Shown piece after piece: positions 25,391 to 34,478 of a stretch of 64,000 bases of DNA. Position 1 is the stretch's first letter, and each line of letters begins with the position of its first letter. The notes beneath the pieces are model-generated. The model did not search any database. It had not been told where the DNA came from and was given only the letters and a program-made list of their open reading frames with translations. Source of the DNA: an uncultured Collinsella sp. (lineage in GTDB: Bacteria; Actinomycetota; Coriobacteriia; Coriobacteriales; Coriobacteriaceae); assembly GCA_900756765.1 (NCBI GenBank), contig CAAELE010000001.1:65277-129276 (forward strand), given 5' to 3'. The translations under genes and the position numbers were made by a program.

Positions 25391-26791
25391 CTACTCTCCT
25401 CGCAGGTAGGCTTTAACGTCTTCTTCGATGGGGTCGTACAGGTCGGGTTGGATGCCGAGGTACTTGCACGCCTCGTAGAGCACCGGCACCACGTTGGCGT
25501 GAATAGCGACGCAGTGGTGGATGTAGGGGCCCTCGACGATCTTGGCCTCGAGGCGCTTGAGGTTGTCGACCTCGACCCACAGGTAGGTGCCCATGCCGGC
25601 CGGGCCGTCGATGCCGCGGGCGTTGCCCAGCAGCAGCGAGTACTCGCCGTTGTCGCCGTCAAAGCGGGCAAGGGTGAGGTCGCCGTGCTTGGCCTCGGCC
25701 GTCAGCGCGCCGGGGTGATCGAATGCCAGTGGGTAGGTGAGCTTGGGCTTGACGGCCGCGCAGCTGCAGGGCCAGGGGCCGCAGTGCTGCAGCAGCTCGC
25801 CGTTCTCGTTATCGGGATGGCGCACGGTCCAGTCGGCGAACATGCCACGGTGACGGCCCAGGTCGGCGGCCTCGACCATCAGTGCGGTGATGGCGCCATG
25901 GATATCGGTCTCGCATACGATAGGAATGCCCATCTCGTTGAGGATGGCGTTGGCGGCGCAGGGCATAATGCCCAGCTCGTCCTGCAGAGCGTTCCAGCAC
26001 TGAATGGCACCGGCATTGCAGCCATACTTCTCGACCAGGCGCTTCATGGCGATGGCAAGACCGGCGACCTCGGGGACCTTATCCTCGGGGATGCAGATCT
26101 CAAAGCTGTCGTTGATGTGGGCAAGCATGGCGGCCATGGCCTGCTCGTCGGCCTGGGCGTCGCGCACGGCCTGGACAAGCTCGGTCATGGGGATAGGCGA
26201 AAGCTGGATGTTGAACTTCTCGAGCAGCTCGCCCTCGTTGCACATGGTCGACCAGAAGTCGAACGGACGGGTGGCCATCTGCAGGATGCGGGTGTGCTTG
26301 AAGGTCTTGACCACGTTGCACACGGCCAAGAAGTCCCAAACGCCGCGCTCGAACTCGGGATCGGTCAGGCGGCAGTTGGTCATGTAGGTGAAGGGAACCT
26401 GGAAGCGGCGCAGGACCTTGCCGGTCGCGAACAAGCCGCACTGACTGTCACGCAGACGGGTGCCGTCGGGCTCGGGGCGCTCATCGCGCGGGCCCCACAG
26501 CAGCACGGGCAGGCCGAGTTCGCGGGCGAGGCGAGCGCAGACGTACTCGGTACCAAAGTTGGCGTGACACAGCATGATGCCATCGACGCCCTCGGCGCGG
26601 AACTTTTTGACGATAGGCTCGATATGGCTGTCGTCGAACAGCAGGCCCTCGTCATTGATGTCGTCGATATCCACGATGTCGACGCCGATCTCGCGCAGAC
26701 GATCAGCCGTCAGGCCGCGATACTTGATCGCGTCCGGCGCGCTAAAGATACTGCGGCGCGTGGGCACAAAGCCGAGCTTGATCTTGTCCAT
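25391..26791 (-). CDS. L-fucose/L-arabinose-isomerase-like protein
   Basis: A 466-residue protein of the FucI/AraA fold. The N-terminal Rossmann-like domain has GIMLCHANFGTEYVCARLA. The metal-binding region shows CWNALQDELGIMPCAANA and CETDIHGAITALM, where Glu and Asp ligands are expected. A late His-containing segment GPYIHHCVAIH closes the site. It should interconvert an aldose and a ketose; the exact sugar is open (D-arabinose/L-fucose-type or a branched pentose). GGGGAGG precedes the ATG. It is the first gene of the operon with the split transketolase and lies downstream of operator-like repeats. Confidence 0.82.
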   Translation of the reverse strand: MDKIKLGFVPTRRSIFSAPDAIKYRGLTADRLREIGVDIVDIDDINDEGLLFDDSHIEPIVKKFRAEGVDGIMLCHANFGTEYVCARLARELGLPVLLWGPRDERPEPDGTRLRDSQCGLFATGKVLRRFQVPFTYMTNCRLTDPEFERGVWDFLAVCNVVKTFKHTRILQMATRPFDFWSTMCNEGELLEKFNIQLSPIPMTELVQAVRDAQADEQAMAAMLAHINDSFEICIPEDKVPEVAGLAIAMKRLVEKYGCNAGAIQCWNALQDELGIMPCAANAILNEMGIPIVCETDIHGAITALMVEAADLGRHRGMFADWTVRHPDNENGELLQHCGPWPCSCAAVKPKLTYPLAFDHPGALTAEAKHGDLTLARFDGDNGEYSLLLGNARGIDGPAGMGTYLWVEVDNLKRLEAKIVEGPYIHHCVAIHANVVPVLYEACKYLGIQPDLYDPIEEDVKAYLRGE

Positions 26792-26813
26792 GTACGTCCT
26801 CCCCTAACCACAT

Positions 26814-26866
26814 GTTCAGTAAACAGACGCATGTTTCGTTTTGTTCTGTTTACTAAATGTTTTACT
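26814..26866. promoter_or_regulatory. Operator-like repeats before the isomerase operon
   Basis: GTTCAGTAAACAG (26814-26826) is the exact reverse complement of part of the PTS-side operator (5093-5105). CTGTTTACTAAATGTTTTAC (26846-26865) matches the same site with two changes and one insertion. Confidence 0.6.
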
Positions 26867-26925
26867 CTACTGTTTAGAAGTTTAACGCGAAATACTTGTA
26901 AACGGTAGAGAAATCAGCCTAAACG

Positions 26926-26942
26926 GTATGTAAACAATCTGA
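26926..26942. promoter_or_regulatory. Third operator-like half-site
   Basis: GTAAACAATCTG, identical to the PTS-side word at 5084-5095, on the lacI side of the gap. Confidence 0.45.
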
Positions 26943-26960
26943 ACATATAAGGGCAACAAA

Positions 26961-26986
26961 AAGAGGGCCCCGAAGGACCCCCTCTT
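26961..26986 (-). terminator. Terminator of the LacI gene
   Basis: On the minus strand AAGAGGGGGTCC...GGGCCCTCTT is followed by TTTTG. Confidence 0.75.
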
Positions 26987-27049
26987 GGTAGCGTTATGTA
27001 TGGTTGCCTTTGACGGACTTTTCCGCTCTGAGGTCTGGCGCCGTTCCGC

Positions 27050-28060
27050 CTAAATCTCACGCACGCTCTGGCGCTCGACAAAATAGGTCGACACGGCCGT
27101 CTTGCAGGTATAGCTCTTGGGATTGCGGATGTTGCCCACCAGACGGCGCACCGCGATTTCGCCCACCTCGTGTTTGGGAACATGCACCGTGGTGAGCGGC
27201 GGGTTGGAGAAGGCGCCCAAAGACAGGTCGTCAAAGCCGATGATCGAAACATCCTCGGGCACGCGAATACCGTGCTCGTTGAGCGCGCGCATGGCACCCA
27301 CGGCGAGCACGTCGTTCTCGGCAAAGAAAGCCGTCGGCAGGTCGTCGCGCGAGACGCTGTCGAGCCACGCGCCCATGTCGCGATAGGCACCCTCGAGCGT
27401 GGTGCCCAGCGTGACGCGCCATGTCGGATTGGCCTCGAGGCCCGCATCCTCAAGCGCTTGGCGATAGCCGCGCTCGCGGTCCTTAAAGTTGCGGATACGA
27501 AGGTCGCCCGCCAGATAGCCGATTTGCTTGTGACCTTTCTCGATGAGGTAATCCACGGCGCGCAACACCGAATCGGTATTGGCAATGACTACGGCATCAA
27601 AGTACTGACGATCGCTCCAGCCATCGAGCACGATCAGGTGGGCGGCGGCGTTAGCGAACAGGGCGTAGTCCTCCTCGCCCAGCTCCGTACCCATTAGTAC
27701 AATGGCGGCGGCCGGATCGGCAATCAGGCCCTCGACCTGCGGACGCACGGCGTCCAGGTCGCTAAAGTCGAGCGAGACAAAGCTCGTGCTCATGCCGTGA
27801 CGACGCGCCTGGCGCTCCACGCCCTCGATGACCGCAGGATGGAAGGTGCTCTCGTCCAAGATGGCGCCCGTCTTGCGCGCGAGCACAAACTGAATGCTCT
27901 CGAGCTGCGTCGACTGCTGATAGCCGAGCGACTGTGCGCACTCCAGGATGACCTTGGCGGTCTCCTCGCTTACGCTGCGCTTGCGGTTGAGTGCGTTGGA
28001 CACGGTCGCAGGCGAAAAACCGGTGATGCGGCTGATCTCGCGAACACTTGCTTTGGCCAT
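27050..28060 (-). CDS. LacI-family transcriptional regulator
   Basis: A 336-residue repressor. Residues 1-55 hold the LacI helix-turn-helix (VREISRITGFSPATVSNALN) and hinge; the rest is a periplasmic-binding-like sugar sensor (IGFDDLSLGAFSNPPLTTV near the end). The start at 28060 follows AGGGGG; an ATG five codons earlier has none. It is next to and on the same strand as the isomerase operon, but a terminator lies between. Operator-like palindromes before its own gene, before the isomerase gene and before the PTS gene suggest that it controls all three and itself. Confidence 0.9.
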   Translation of the reverse strand: MAKASVREISRITGFSPATVSNALNRKRSVSEETAKVILECAQSLGYQQSTQLESIQFVLARKTGAILDESTFHPAVIEGVERQARRHGMSTSFVSLDFSDLDAVRPQVEGLIADPAAAIVLMGTELGEEDYALFANAAAHLIVLDGWSDRQYFDAVVIANTDSVLRAVDYLIEKGHKQIGYLAGDLRIRNFKDRERGYRQALEDAGLEANPTWRVTLGTTLEGAYRDMGAWLDSVSRDDLPTAFFAENDVLAVGAMRALNEHGIRVPEDVSIIGFDDLSLGAFSNPPLTTVHVPKHEVGEIAVRRLVGNIRNPKSYTCKTAVSTYFVERQSVREI

Positions 28061-28145
28061 TGTTCCCCCTAGCAACGGTCACGGTCGAGCATCGTGGCCT
28101 GACCGCCCCGTGACTCGACAACTAAACGACCGCAAATTCAATCTA

Positions 28146-28167
28146 AACAGAGTAGTAAATGTTTATT
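28146..28167. promoter_or_regulatory. Operator-like site upstream of lacI-type gene
   Basis: CTAAACAGAGTAGTAAATG and the following GTTTATT keep the AGTAAA/GTTTA half-sites seen at 5.1 and 26.8 kb. It suggests autoregulation. Confidence 0.4.
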
Positions 28168-28237
28168 AGCTAGTTTAGCCTGTTGTCAAGCGAAGTGGCA
28201 CGACTATTCCCCCAACGGGCGCATTTACTCGGTAGCT

Positions 28238-28276
28238 AAAAAGCCCCGTCCCAAATTGACTGCATGGGGCGGGGCG
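28238..28276 (-). terminator. Terminator of the nucleoside hydrolase operon
   Basis: GCCCCGCCCC...GGGACGGGGC then TTTTTAGC on the minus strand, directly after the stop codon of the gene at 28287. Confidence 0.8.
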
Positions 28277-28286
28277 TGGAAATCTA

Positions 28287-29261
28287 TTAGCCCAGGACGC
28301 GGGCCATACGCGCCTTGAACTCGGACAGGAAGCGCGGGGCATCCACGGTCAGCGCCACGAGTGCGCCCTTGTCGGGGTCGGTCACACGGCGCTCATCGCA
28401 GATGGTGCGGCCGCGATACTCGCCCAGCAGATCAACACGCAGATTGCAGCCGAGCGCGCCCACGAGCGTGGGGTCGATCGCCACGGCAACGGCTAGCGGA
28501 TCGTGCAGTGCACAGCCACCCAGGTAGGGTGCGTTCATCTCGTACGAACCAATGTAGTGCTCGACCATGCTCGCAAACGCACAGCCCGCCATGGTGCCCG
28601 AACCCGTCCAGCCGGCAATGTCGCGACGCGTGAGCACCACGCGATGCGTCACGTCCAAGCCCACCATGGTGAGCTTGCGGCCCGAACGCAGCACGGCATC
28701 GGCCGCCTCGGGATCGCTTGCCATGTTGGCCTCGGCACCCGCACTCACGTTACCGGGCACGGTCAGGGCGCCGCCCATCACCACCACGCGACCGATAGAC
28801 ATCATCGCCGCCGCATCGCGCTCCAAGGCAAGTGCTAGGTTGGAGAGCGGACCGGTCGCCACGTAGATTAGATCGGGACCATAGGTGCGCGCGGCATCAA
28901 TCAGATAATCGACCGCCGCGTTACCGTCGGCCGACGTCGCCCCCACCGGCTCGTACGGCGACGCGGGCACGCTCGCCCCGCCAATGCCGTTCTTGCCGTG
29001 GATGAGCGTGGTGGACGCCGGCGGTGTATAGGGCTCAGTCGCCTTAATGGGACGATCGGCGCCCAGGTACACCGGAACCTCGGGACGACCCAGCAGATCG
29101 AGCACCGCCAGGCAGTTGTGTGCCGATTGCTCGACGCGCACGTTGCCAAAGCACGTGGTGATGCCCACCAGCTCCACCTCGGGGCTCGCGATGGCATAGG
29201 CCAGCGCCATCGCATCGTCCACACCCATATCCAGATCAAGGATCAGCTTCTTGGTTGCCAT
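28287..29261 (-). CDS. Nucleoside hydrolase
   Basis: A 324-residue enzyme of the inosine-uridine hydrolase family. The N-terminal metal cluster reads LILDLDMGVDDAMAL (usual form DTDPGIDDA), and IYVATGPLSNLALAL, VVMGGAL and ALHDPLAVAVAIDP are typical. It splits the N-glycosidic bond of a ribonucleoside to base plus ribose. The gene starts 4 nt after the ribokinase gene, which would phosphorylate the released ribose. Base preference cannot be read here; the Met for Pro change in the metal loop is unusual but keeps the acidic ligands. Confidence 0.9.
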   Translation of the reverse strand: MATKKLILDLDMGVDDAMALAYAIASPEVELVGITTCFGNVRVEQSAHNCLAVLDLLGRPEVPVYLGADRPIKATEPYTPPASTTLIHGKNGIGGASVPASPYEPVGATSADGNAAVDYLIDAARTYGPDLIYVATGPLSNLALALERDAAAMMSIGRVVVMGGALTVPGNVSAGAEANMASDPEAADAVLRSGRKLTMVGLDVTHRVVLTRRDIAGWTGSGTMAGCAFASMVEHYIGSYEMNAPYLGGCALHDPLAVAVAIDPTLVGALGCNLRVDLLGEYRGRTICDERRVTDPDKGALVALTVDAPRFLSEFKARMARVLG

Positions 29262-29265
29262 TGTT

Positions 29266-30261
29266 CTACTCCGCTTCTCCGTCTTGTACTAAATCGTCTA
29301 AATCAAACACGCGCTCAACTTCGGCACGCATGGGAATCGACTGCTGAGCGCCCAGGCGCGACACCGTCACTGCCGAGGCGCGAGCACCCGCGGCCATGCA
29401 CTCAAAGAGCGGCAAGCCCTCTAGGCGAGCCGCCGCCAACGCGCCGATAAACGTATCGCCGGCGGCCGTGGTATCGACTACCGTGCTCGAAAGCGCCGGC
29501 ATGCGCAGCAGCTCACCGCCATCACCGAACGTAACCGAGCCGGCGCCGCCCAGCGTGATGACCGCGGCGCCGACACCCTTGGCGAGCAGGGCGCTGAGCG
29601 CAGCAGCGCAGCTCTCATCGTCCTTGGGCAGGATACCCGTCAGAACCTGGCACTCGGTCTCGTTGGGACAGACCAAGTCGACCGCAGGCCACGCTCCCGC
29701 CGGCAGATCGCAGGCGGGAGCCGGGTTAAAGACCGTATAGAACCCCAGCTCATGAGCGCAAACAAGCGCCTCGGCAGTCGCTGCAAGGTCACATTCGCCC
29801 TGAGCGATAAAGACGCTGCCGGCAGCCGGGGCAATATCGCTGGCGTCGCCGTCGAACTCATCGGCCATCAGGTGCCTCAGCGCGCAGGCAACGCCCTCGC
29901 CCGCAAGCGCATGGTTGGCACCCGGTGACAGCACGATGCGGTTGTCGCCCTCGCAGCGAATGATGGTCGCCGTTCCCGTCTCCACGTCATCACGACGCGC
30001 CACGAACTCAACGCCCACGCCGGCATCCTGAAGTCCCGCCACGAGCACATCGCCAAACGCATCGCGCCCGACCGCGCCAATCATGCACGTGCGCGCGCCC
30101 ATGCGTGCGGCGGCCACGGCCTGGTTGGCGCCTTTGCCGCCAGCGTTGGTGATAAAACCGCTGCCACCGACGGTCTCGCCCGCACGCGGCATGCGCTCGC
30201 ACGCCACCGAAAGGTCCATGTTCATGCTGCCGAACACCGCAACGATGCCGCGATCTGCCAT
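29266..30261 (-). CDS. rbsK: Ribokinase
   Basis: A 331-residue PfkB-family sugar kinase. Near the start VFGSMNMDLSVACERMPRAG and GGKGANQAVAAARMGA are the ribokinase substrate signatures. The C-terminal DTTAAGDTFIGALAA holds the anion hole and catalytic Asp. It makes ribose 5-phosphate from ribose and ATP. The start at 30261 has AGGAGG 5 nt upstream. It forms an operon with the nucleoside hydrolase, which supplies ribose. Confidence 0.92.
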   Translation of the reverse strand: MADRGIVAVFGSMNMDLSVACERMPRAGETVGGSGFITNAGGKGANQAVAAARMGARTCMIGAVGRDAFGDVLVAGLQDAGVGVEFVARRDDVETGTATIIRCEGDNRIVLSPGANHALAGEGVACALRHLMADEFDGDASDIAPAAGSVFIAQGECDLAATAEALVCAHELGFYTVFNPAPACDLPAGAWPAVDLVCPNETECQVLTGILPKDDESCAAALSALLAKGVGAAVITLGGAGSVTFGDGGELLRMPALSSTVVDTTAAGDTFIGALAAARLEGLPLFECMAAGARASAVTVSRLGAQQSIPMRAEVERVFDLDDLVQDGEAE

Positions 30262-30447
30262 GGGAACCTCCTCATCTGCGGGCCTTATGCCCACCGTCGG
30301 CCGTCGATCGTGCGCTCTCGCACCTCTATAACTTTAGTTCACTTTGATGTGAACGCGCCCTTGAGGTTGCGCCAGCAGCAAGCATTCACAGGAGCAGGCA
30401 GCTACAATGAATATGTGCTGATTATTCTCGTCATTGGATGATGTTTT

Positions 30448-32664
30448 ATGGAACAATTCCCGCAATCGAGCCCACGCGGCCCGCGCCGCGCGCCCGATAA
30501 CCAGGCGCCGCACGAACGCCCGCGCGCCGACCGCCGCACCGGCGAGTCGCGACGCAGCCCGAACCCGCATCGAACGCCCACCAACAAGGGCGCCCACACC
30601 AACAGCGCCGCAAAAGAACAGGCGCCCGCTCGTCCCAAGTCCCGCTACATTCCCGCCCTCGACGGTCTGCGTACGCTCGCGGTCGTCGCGGTGGTGCTCT
30701 ATCACCTCAACCTCACGTGGGCTCAGGGCGGCCTGCTCGGCGTCACGATCTTCTTTGTACTTTCGGGCTATCTGATCACGCGCTTGTTGCTCAACGAAGT
30801 CGCTAAGACCGGCCGCATCGACCTTAAGAGCTTCTGGATTCGCCGCATCCGTCGCCTGGTCCCTGCCGTGGTAACGGTAGTGTTCGTGACCTGCGCGCTG
30901 TGCACCATCTTTAACCACGTGATGCTCACCAAGATGCGCCCCGACATCCTGCCGTCGCTGCTGTTCTTCAACAACTGGTGGCAGATTGCCCAAAACGTCT
31001 CGTACTTCAATGCTCTGGGCGACCCCTCGCCGCTCACGCACTTTTGGTCGCTTGCCATCGAGGAACAGTTCTACCTGATTTGGCCGCCGCTGCTGTTTGC
31101 CATGGTATCCATGCATGTGAGCAAGCCCAACACGCGCCGCGTGGTTCTGGGCCTTGCCGCGGTATCTGCCCTCGCCATGATGGTGCTTTACAACCCTGCC
31201 GCCGACCCCAGCCGCGTGTACTACGGCACCGACACCCGCGTGTTTTCGCTGCTGCTGGGTGCCTGGATGGCCTTTATCCCCGATCGCGACCTGGCGCCGG
31301 TGCGTCTCGCACATCGTTTGGGGCTCAATCGCCTGGCTGGCGCCGCCAAGCATGGCAAGAACGCCGAGGGAAAGCCTGGCGAGAAGGCCGACGAAGCAGC
31401 CGAGACCGCCCCGGTACAGCCGAGCGCCCTCGTGCGCTTTTGGTCCTCGCCCGCATCCATCGATGTGTTGGGCGTCGTGGGTCTGGTTGGCCTTGCCGCC
31501 ATGGTCGCGCTCACCAACGGCTACACCGCGTTCCAGTATCGCGGCGGCACGCTGTTATGCTCCATCCTCACGCTCATGGTCATCGCGGCCTGCGTGCAGC
31601 CCCAGGGAATGGTTGCCCGCGTGCTGTCCGCCGAGCCGCTCGTGTGGGTTGGCAAGCGCTCGTACAGCATCTACCTGTGGCACTATCCGCTGCTGTTGCT
31701 CATGAACCCGGTCGCCAACATCAACGATACGCCCTGGTGGCAGTACATCTTGCAGGTACTTGTGGTGGTCGCCGTAGCCGAGTGTTCCTATCGCTTTATC
31801 GAAACGCCGTTTAGGAAGGGTGCCTTCGGCCGCACCGTCACCGAATTCCGCGATGGCACCACCACGCCCGCCAACTGGGCACGCGCACACGCCCCTGTCT
31901 GCGCAGCCTGTGCTGTCGTGTTGGTCGTTGCGCTGGGCGGCCTGATTTTTGTGCCCGAGACGTCTGCGCTGAGCGGCGAGGGCGCCGAAGTCCTGAACAA
32001 GGAAGCCAAAAACACCGCGCCCACCGACCAGCAGGCGGCCGATGACACCGACAAGGACAACGACGGCTTCCCCGATGGCTCCTACGACCTGTTGATGATC
32101 GGTGACTCCGTGTCGCTGCGCGCCGTTGATTCCTTTGACGGCGTGTTCCCGCACAGCCATATCGATGCCGAAAAGGGCCGCCAGTTTGATGCGGGCCGCG
32201 CGACATTTGAGGGCTATATCCAGCAGAACCTTGCCGGCAAGATCGTGGTCTTTGCCCTGGGCACCAACGGTTTGGTAACGGACGCCCAGGTCGACGCGAT
32301 CATGGCCGACGCCGGCGAGCAGCGTATTGTCGTGTTTGTAAACACGCGTAGCCCGCAGCCGTGGGTCGGGTCCACGAACCAGGCCATCGCCAACGCCGCC
32401 ACGCGCTACAAGAATGTACGCGTTATCGACTGGTACGGGCACAGCGCCAACCGCAACGACCTGTTCGACGGCGACGGCACGCACCTGTCGGCCACCGGCG
32501 TGACCGAATACCTCAACCTGATCCACGATGCGGTCAAGAAAGACCTGCCCGTGCACCCCGAGGACCACGTCAACGATCCGCAGCCGGCAGCCGTCAAGTC
32601 CGCCGCCGACGCACTCGTCAATGCCCTCGCCTACAAGCCACACAAGCTGGGCACCGACAAGTAA
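30448..32664 (+). CDS. OatA-like membrane acyltransferase with SGNH domain
   Basis: A 738-residue protein. The first ~65 residues are a Pro/Arg-rich cytoplasmic tail. Residues about 70-480 are an acyltransferase-3 domain with ten or more helices; YIPALDGLRTLAVVAVVLYH and the RRIRRLVPA segment are typical. After the last helix an extracellular SGNH domain follows, with GDSVSLR (block I), ALGTNG and DGTHLS (block V, Asp-His). Such fusions O-acetylate cell-wall or surface polysaccharides, as OatA does for muramic acid. It is a single-gene unit with a strong terminator. Confidence 0.88.
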   Translation: MEQFPQSSPRGPRRAPDNQAPHERPRADRRTGESRRSPNPHRTPTNKGAHTNSAAKEQAPARPKSRYIPALDGLRTLAVVAVVLYHLNLTWAQGGLLGVTIFFVLSGYLITRLLLNEVAKTGRIDLKSFWIRRIRRLVPAVVTVVFVTCALCTIFNHVMLTKMRPDILPSLLFFNNWWQIAQNVSYFNALGDPSPLTHFWSLAIEEQFYLIWPPLLFAMVSMHVSKPNTRRVVLGLAAVSALAMMVLYNPAADPSRVYYGTDTRVFSLLLGAWMAFIPDRDLAPVRLAHRLGLNRLAGAAKHGKNAEGKPGEKADEAAETAPVQPSALVRFWSSPASIDVLGVVGLVGLAAMVALTNGYTAFQYRGGTLLCSILTLMVIAACVQPQGMVARVLSAEPLVWVGKRSYSIYLWHYPLLLLMNPVANINDTPWWQYILQVLVVVAVAECSYRFIETPFRKGAFGRTVTEFRDGTTTPANWARAHAPVCAACAVVLVVALGGLIFVPETSALSGEGAEVLNKEAKNTAPTDQQAADDTDKDNDGFPDGSYDLLMIGDSVSLRAVDSFDGVFPHSHIDAEKGRQFDAGRATFEGYIQQNLAGKIVVFALGTNGLVTDAQVDAIMADAGEQRIVVFVNTRSPQPWVGSTNQAIANAATRYKNVRVIDWYGHSANRNDLFDGDGTHLSATGVTEYLNLIHDAVKKDLPVHPEDHVNDPQPAAVKSAADALVNALAYKPHKLGTDK

Positions 32665-32690
32665 CGCGCAGCCAAATCTGCTTACACCCG

Positions 32691-32722
32691 CAGGGGGCGT
32701 CGGCCACGGCCGACGCCCCCTG
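32691..32722 (+). terminator. Hairpin terminator after the acyltransferase gene
   Basis: CAGGGGGCGTCGGCC pairs with GGCCGACGCCCCCTG, 27 bp after the stop. Confidence 0.75.
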
Positions 32723-32896
32723 CAGCAGTTAGGGACGCCCCTTTTGTACCGGCACTTGGAGGCACTCCTGGCGCAACCGATGAAGACCTCTACGGATGAA
32801 TTCCAAGCCGCTCCGCCGTTCCAGACATCGTTTCCGCGCCTCGCGCCTGCCCCAAACAATCAAAACAAGCCCTTTTCGCCGCAACCTCAAAGGTCC

Positions 32897-33126
32897 GTGG
32901 GCAAAAAAGGGCAAATATGAGTACTGTTACCATTTTAGTAGCAGACAAAATCCCCCAAAATGACGTCCGGGCGAGCCCTACAGCCCCTTAAAGCAGCCAA
33001 CCTGACTGGTTTAAGGCGTATTGGAGCCAATTTTAATGGACATACTATAGATTATGTTCATTATCTTCTTCGATGTAAATGCTATTCACTTAGCAACAGT
33101 ACTCATATTTGGCATTTTTTGCCCAC
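32897..33126. repeat. Long inverted repeat, 32-bp arms
   Basis: Arms 32897-32928 and 33095-33126 match in 30 of 32 positions (start GTGGGCAAAAAA, end GAGTACTGTT). The 166-bp AT-rich interior contains no gene. Most of the 540-bp gap (32665-33207) is this element, with nothing else recognised between 32725 and 32896. Confidence 0.85.
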
Positions 33127-33159
33127 TGCCATATAACTAACACCCTATAGCAGACAAAA

Positions 33160-33189
33160 ACAGGCCGCAGCCCATCGCTGCGGCCTGTT
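33160..33189 (-). terminator. Terminator of the NRAMP/MgtE-like operon
   Basis: AACAGGCCGCAG pairs with CTGCGGCCTGTT and is followed by TTTGTC on the minus strand. Confidence 0.85.
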
Positions 33190-33207
33190 CGGAGGCAAAA
33201 GTGGGCG

Positions 33208-34470
33208 CTAAGCGCTGTAGCCCATCGCTTGCAGCACAAACATGACGACCGTCAGCACCGTAATCACGCCGATAGTCGCCCACGTGAGCACGTTCCATAC
33301 GCGGCCGTTGCGGTTGGCGCCCATAATGTGGCGATCCGCCGCGATAACCACCTGGAATACCAAGACTACGGGCAGCAGCACGCCGTTGATGACCTGCGAG
33401 GTCATCATAATCTGGAACAAATCGACGCCAGGCATGAGCACCAACACGGCAGAAATGCCGATGATGGCCGTAATGATGCCGCGGTAAACCGGGGCCTCGT
33501 CCCAGCTGCGATCGGCGCCGCGCTCCCAGCCAAAAGCCTCGCAGATGGCACTCGACGTAACGCCCGGCAGCACGCAGGCAGCCAAAAAGCTCGCTGCGAC
33601 CAGGCCCGAGGCAAACAGCACCGTGGACCACTGGCCCGCGATGGGCTCCAGCGCGCGGGCGGCATCGGCGGCATCGCTAATCTGAATACCCGCCGGGAAC
33701 AGCACCGTACCGGTCGTGATGATAATGAAGCCCGCAATGATATCAGCAGCGATCGAGCCGCTCACGGTATCAATACGCTGCAGCACGATGTCGTCCTCGC
33801 CCGCATTCTTATCGACCACGTTGTTCTGAGCCAAGAAGATCATCCACGGTGCGATGGTGGTACCGATCGTTGCGACCACGAGCGACACGTAGCTGGGGTC
33901 GTTTTGAATATTGGGGACGACCAAGTCGACCGCGACCTCGCCCCAGTTGGGGCCGGCCATAAACGCGGCGACGATGTAGGTCACGAACACGCAGCTTACC
34001 AGCAGCAGAATCTTCTCGATGCGCTGGAAACTGCCCGACATGGTAAGCATCCACACCAGCAGCGCCACGAGCGGCACCGAGATGCTCGCCGGAACGCCAA
34101 ACAGAGCAAGGCCGCTCGCGATACCCGCGAACTCCGAGATGGTCACCGCCGTGTTGGCGATCAACAGTGCCGCCATGGCCAGCACGCTCTTGCGCACGCC
34201 AAAGCGCTCGCGAATGAGCGACGCCAGGCCCTTACCCGTGACGCATCCGCAGCGCGCCGCGGTCTCCTGCGTCACGATAAGCAGCACGGTCATGACGGGA
34301 AGCATCCAGAGCATCTTGTAGCCATAGCTGGCGCCCGCGCTGGAATACGTGGCGATGCCGCCGGCGTCATTGCCCGAAAGCGCCGCCAGAAGACCGGGGC
34401 CCATGGCGCCAAAGATGGCCGCGATGGTCAGCTTTTGCTTGGTGCTCGGCTTTTGCTTCGTATTTTGCAC
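33208..34470 (-). CDS. NRAMP-family transporter, magnesium-type (NRMT) candidate
   Basis: About 420 residues with eleven predicted helices in the NRAMP order. The first helix reads GPGLLAALSGNDAGGIATY, so the DPGN metal motif of Mn/Fe NRAMPs is replaced. Helix 6 reads TIAPWMIFLAQNN, lacking the Met-Pro-His type motif. NRAMP-related Mg2+ transporters of Coriobacteriia (described from Eggerthella lenta) lack these motifs too. GTG at 34470 is chosen as start (AGGTGG upstream, 8 nt after the previous stop); longer starts run into the preceding gene. It is co-transcribed with an MgtE-like protein, which supports Mg2+ over Mn2+ or Fe2+. Confidence 0.78.
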   Translation of the reverse strand: MQNTKQKPSTKQKLTIAAIFGAMGPGLLAALSGNDAGGIATYSSAGASYGYKMLWMLPVMTVLLIVTQETAARCGCVTGKGLASLIRERFGVRKSVLAMAALLIANTAVTISEFAGIASGLALFGVPASISVPLVALLVWMLTMSGSFQRIEKILLLVSCVFVTYIVAAFMAGPNWGEVAVDLVVPNIQNDPSYVSLVVATIGTTIAPWMIFLAQNNVVDKNAGEDDIVLQRIDTVSGSIAADIIAGFIIITTGTVLFPAGIQISDAADAARALEPIAGQWSTVLFASGLVAASFLAACVLPGVTSSAICEAFGWERGADRSWDEAPVYRGIITAIIGISAVLVLMPGVDLFQIMMTSQVINGVLLPVVLVFQVVIAADRHIMGANRNGRVWNVLTWATIGVITVLTVVMFVLQAMGYSA

Positions 34471-34478
34471 GCGACCAC

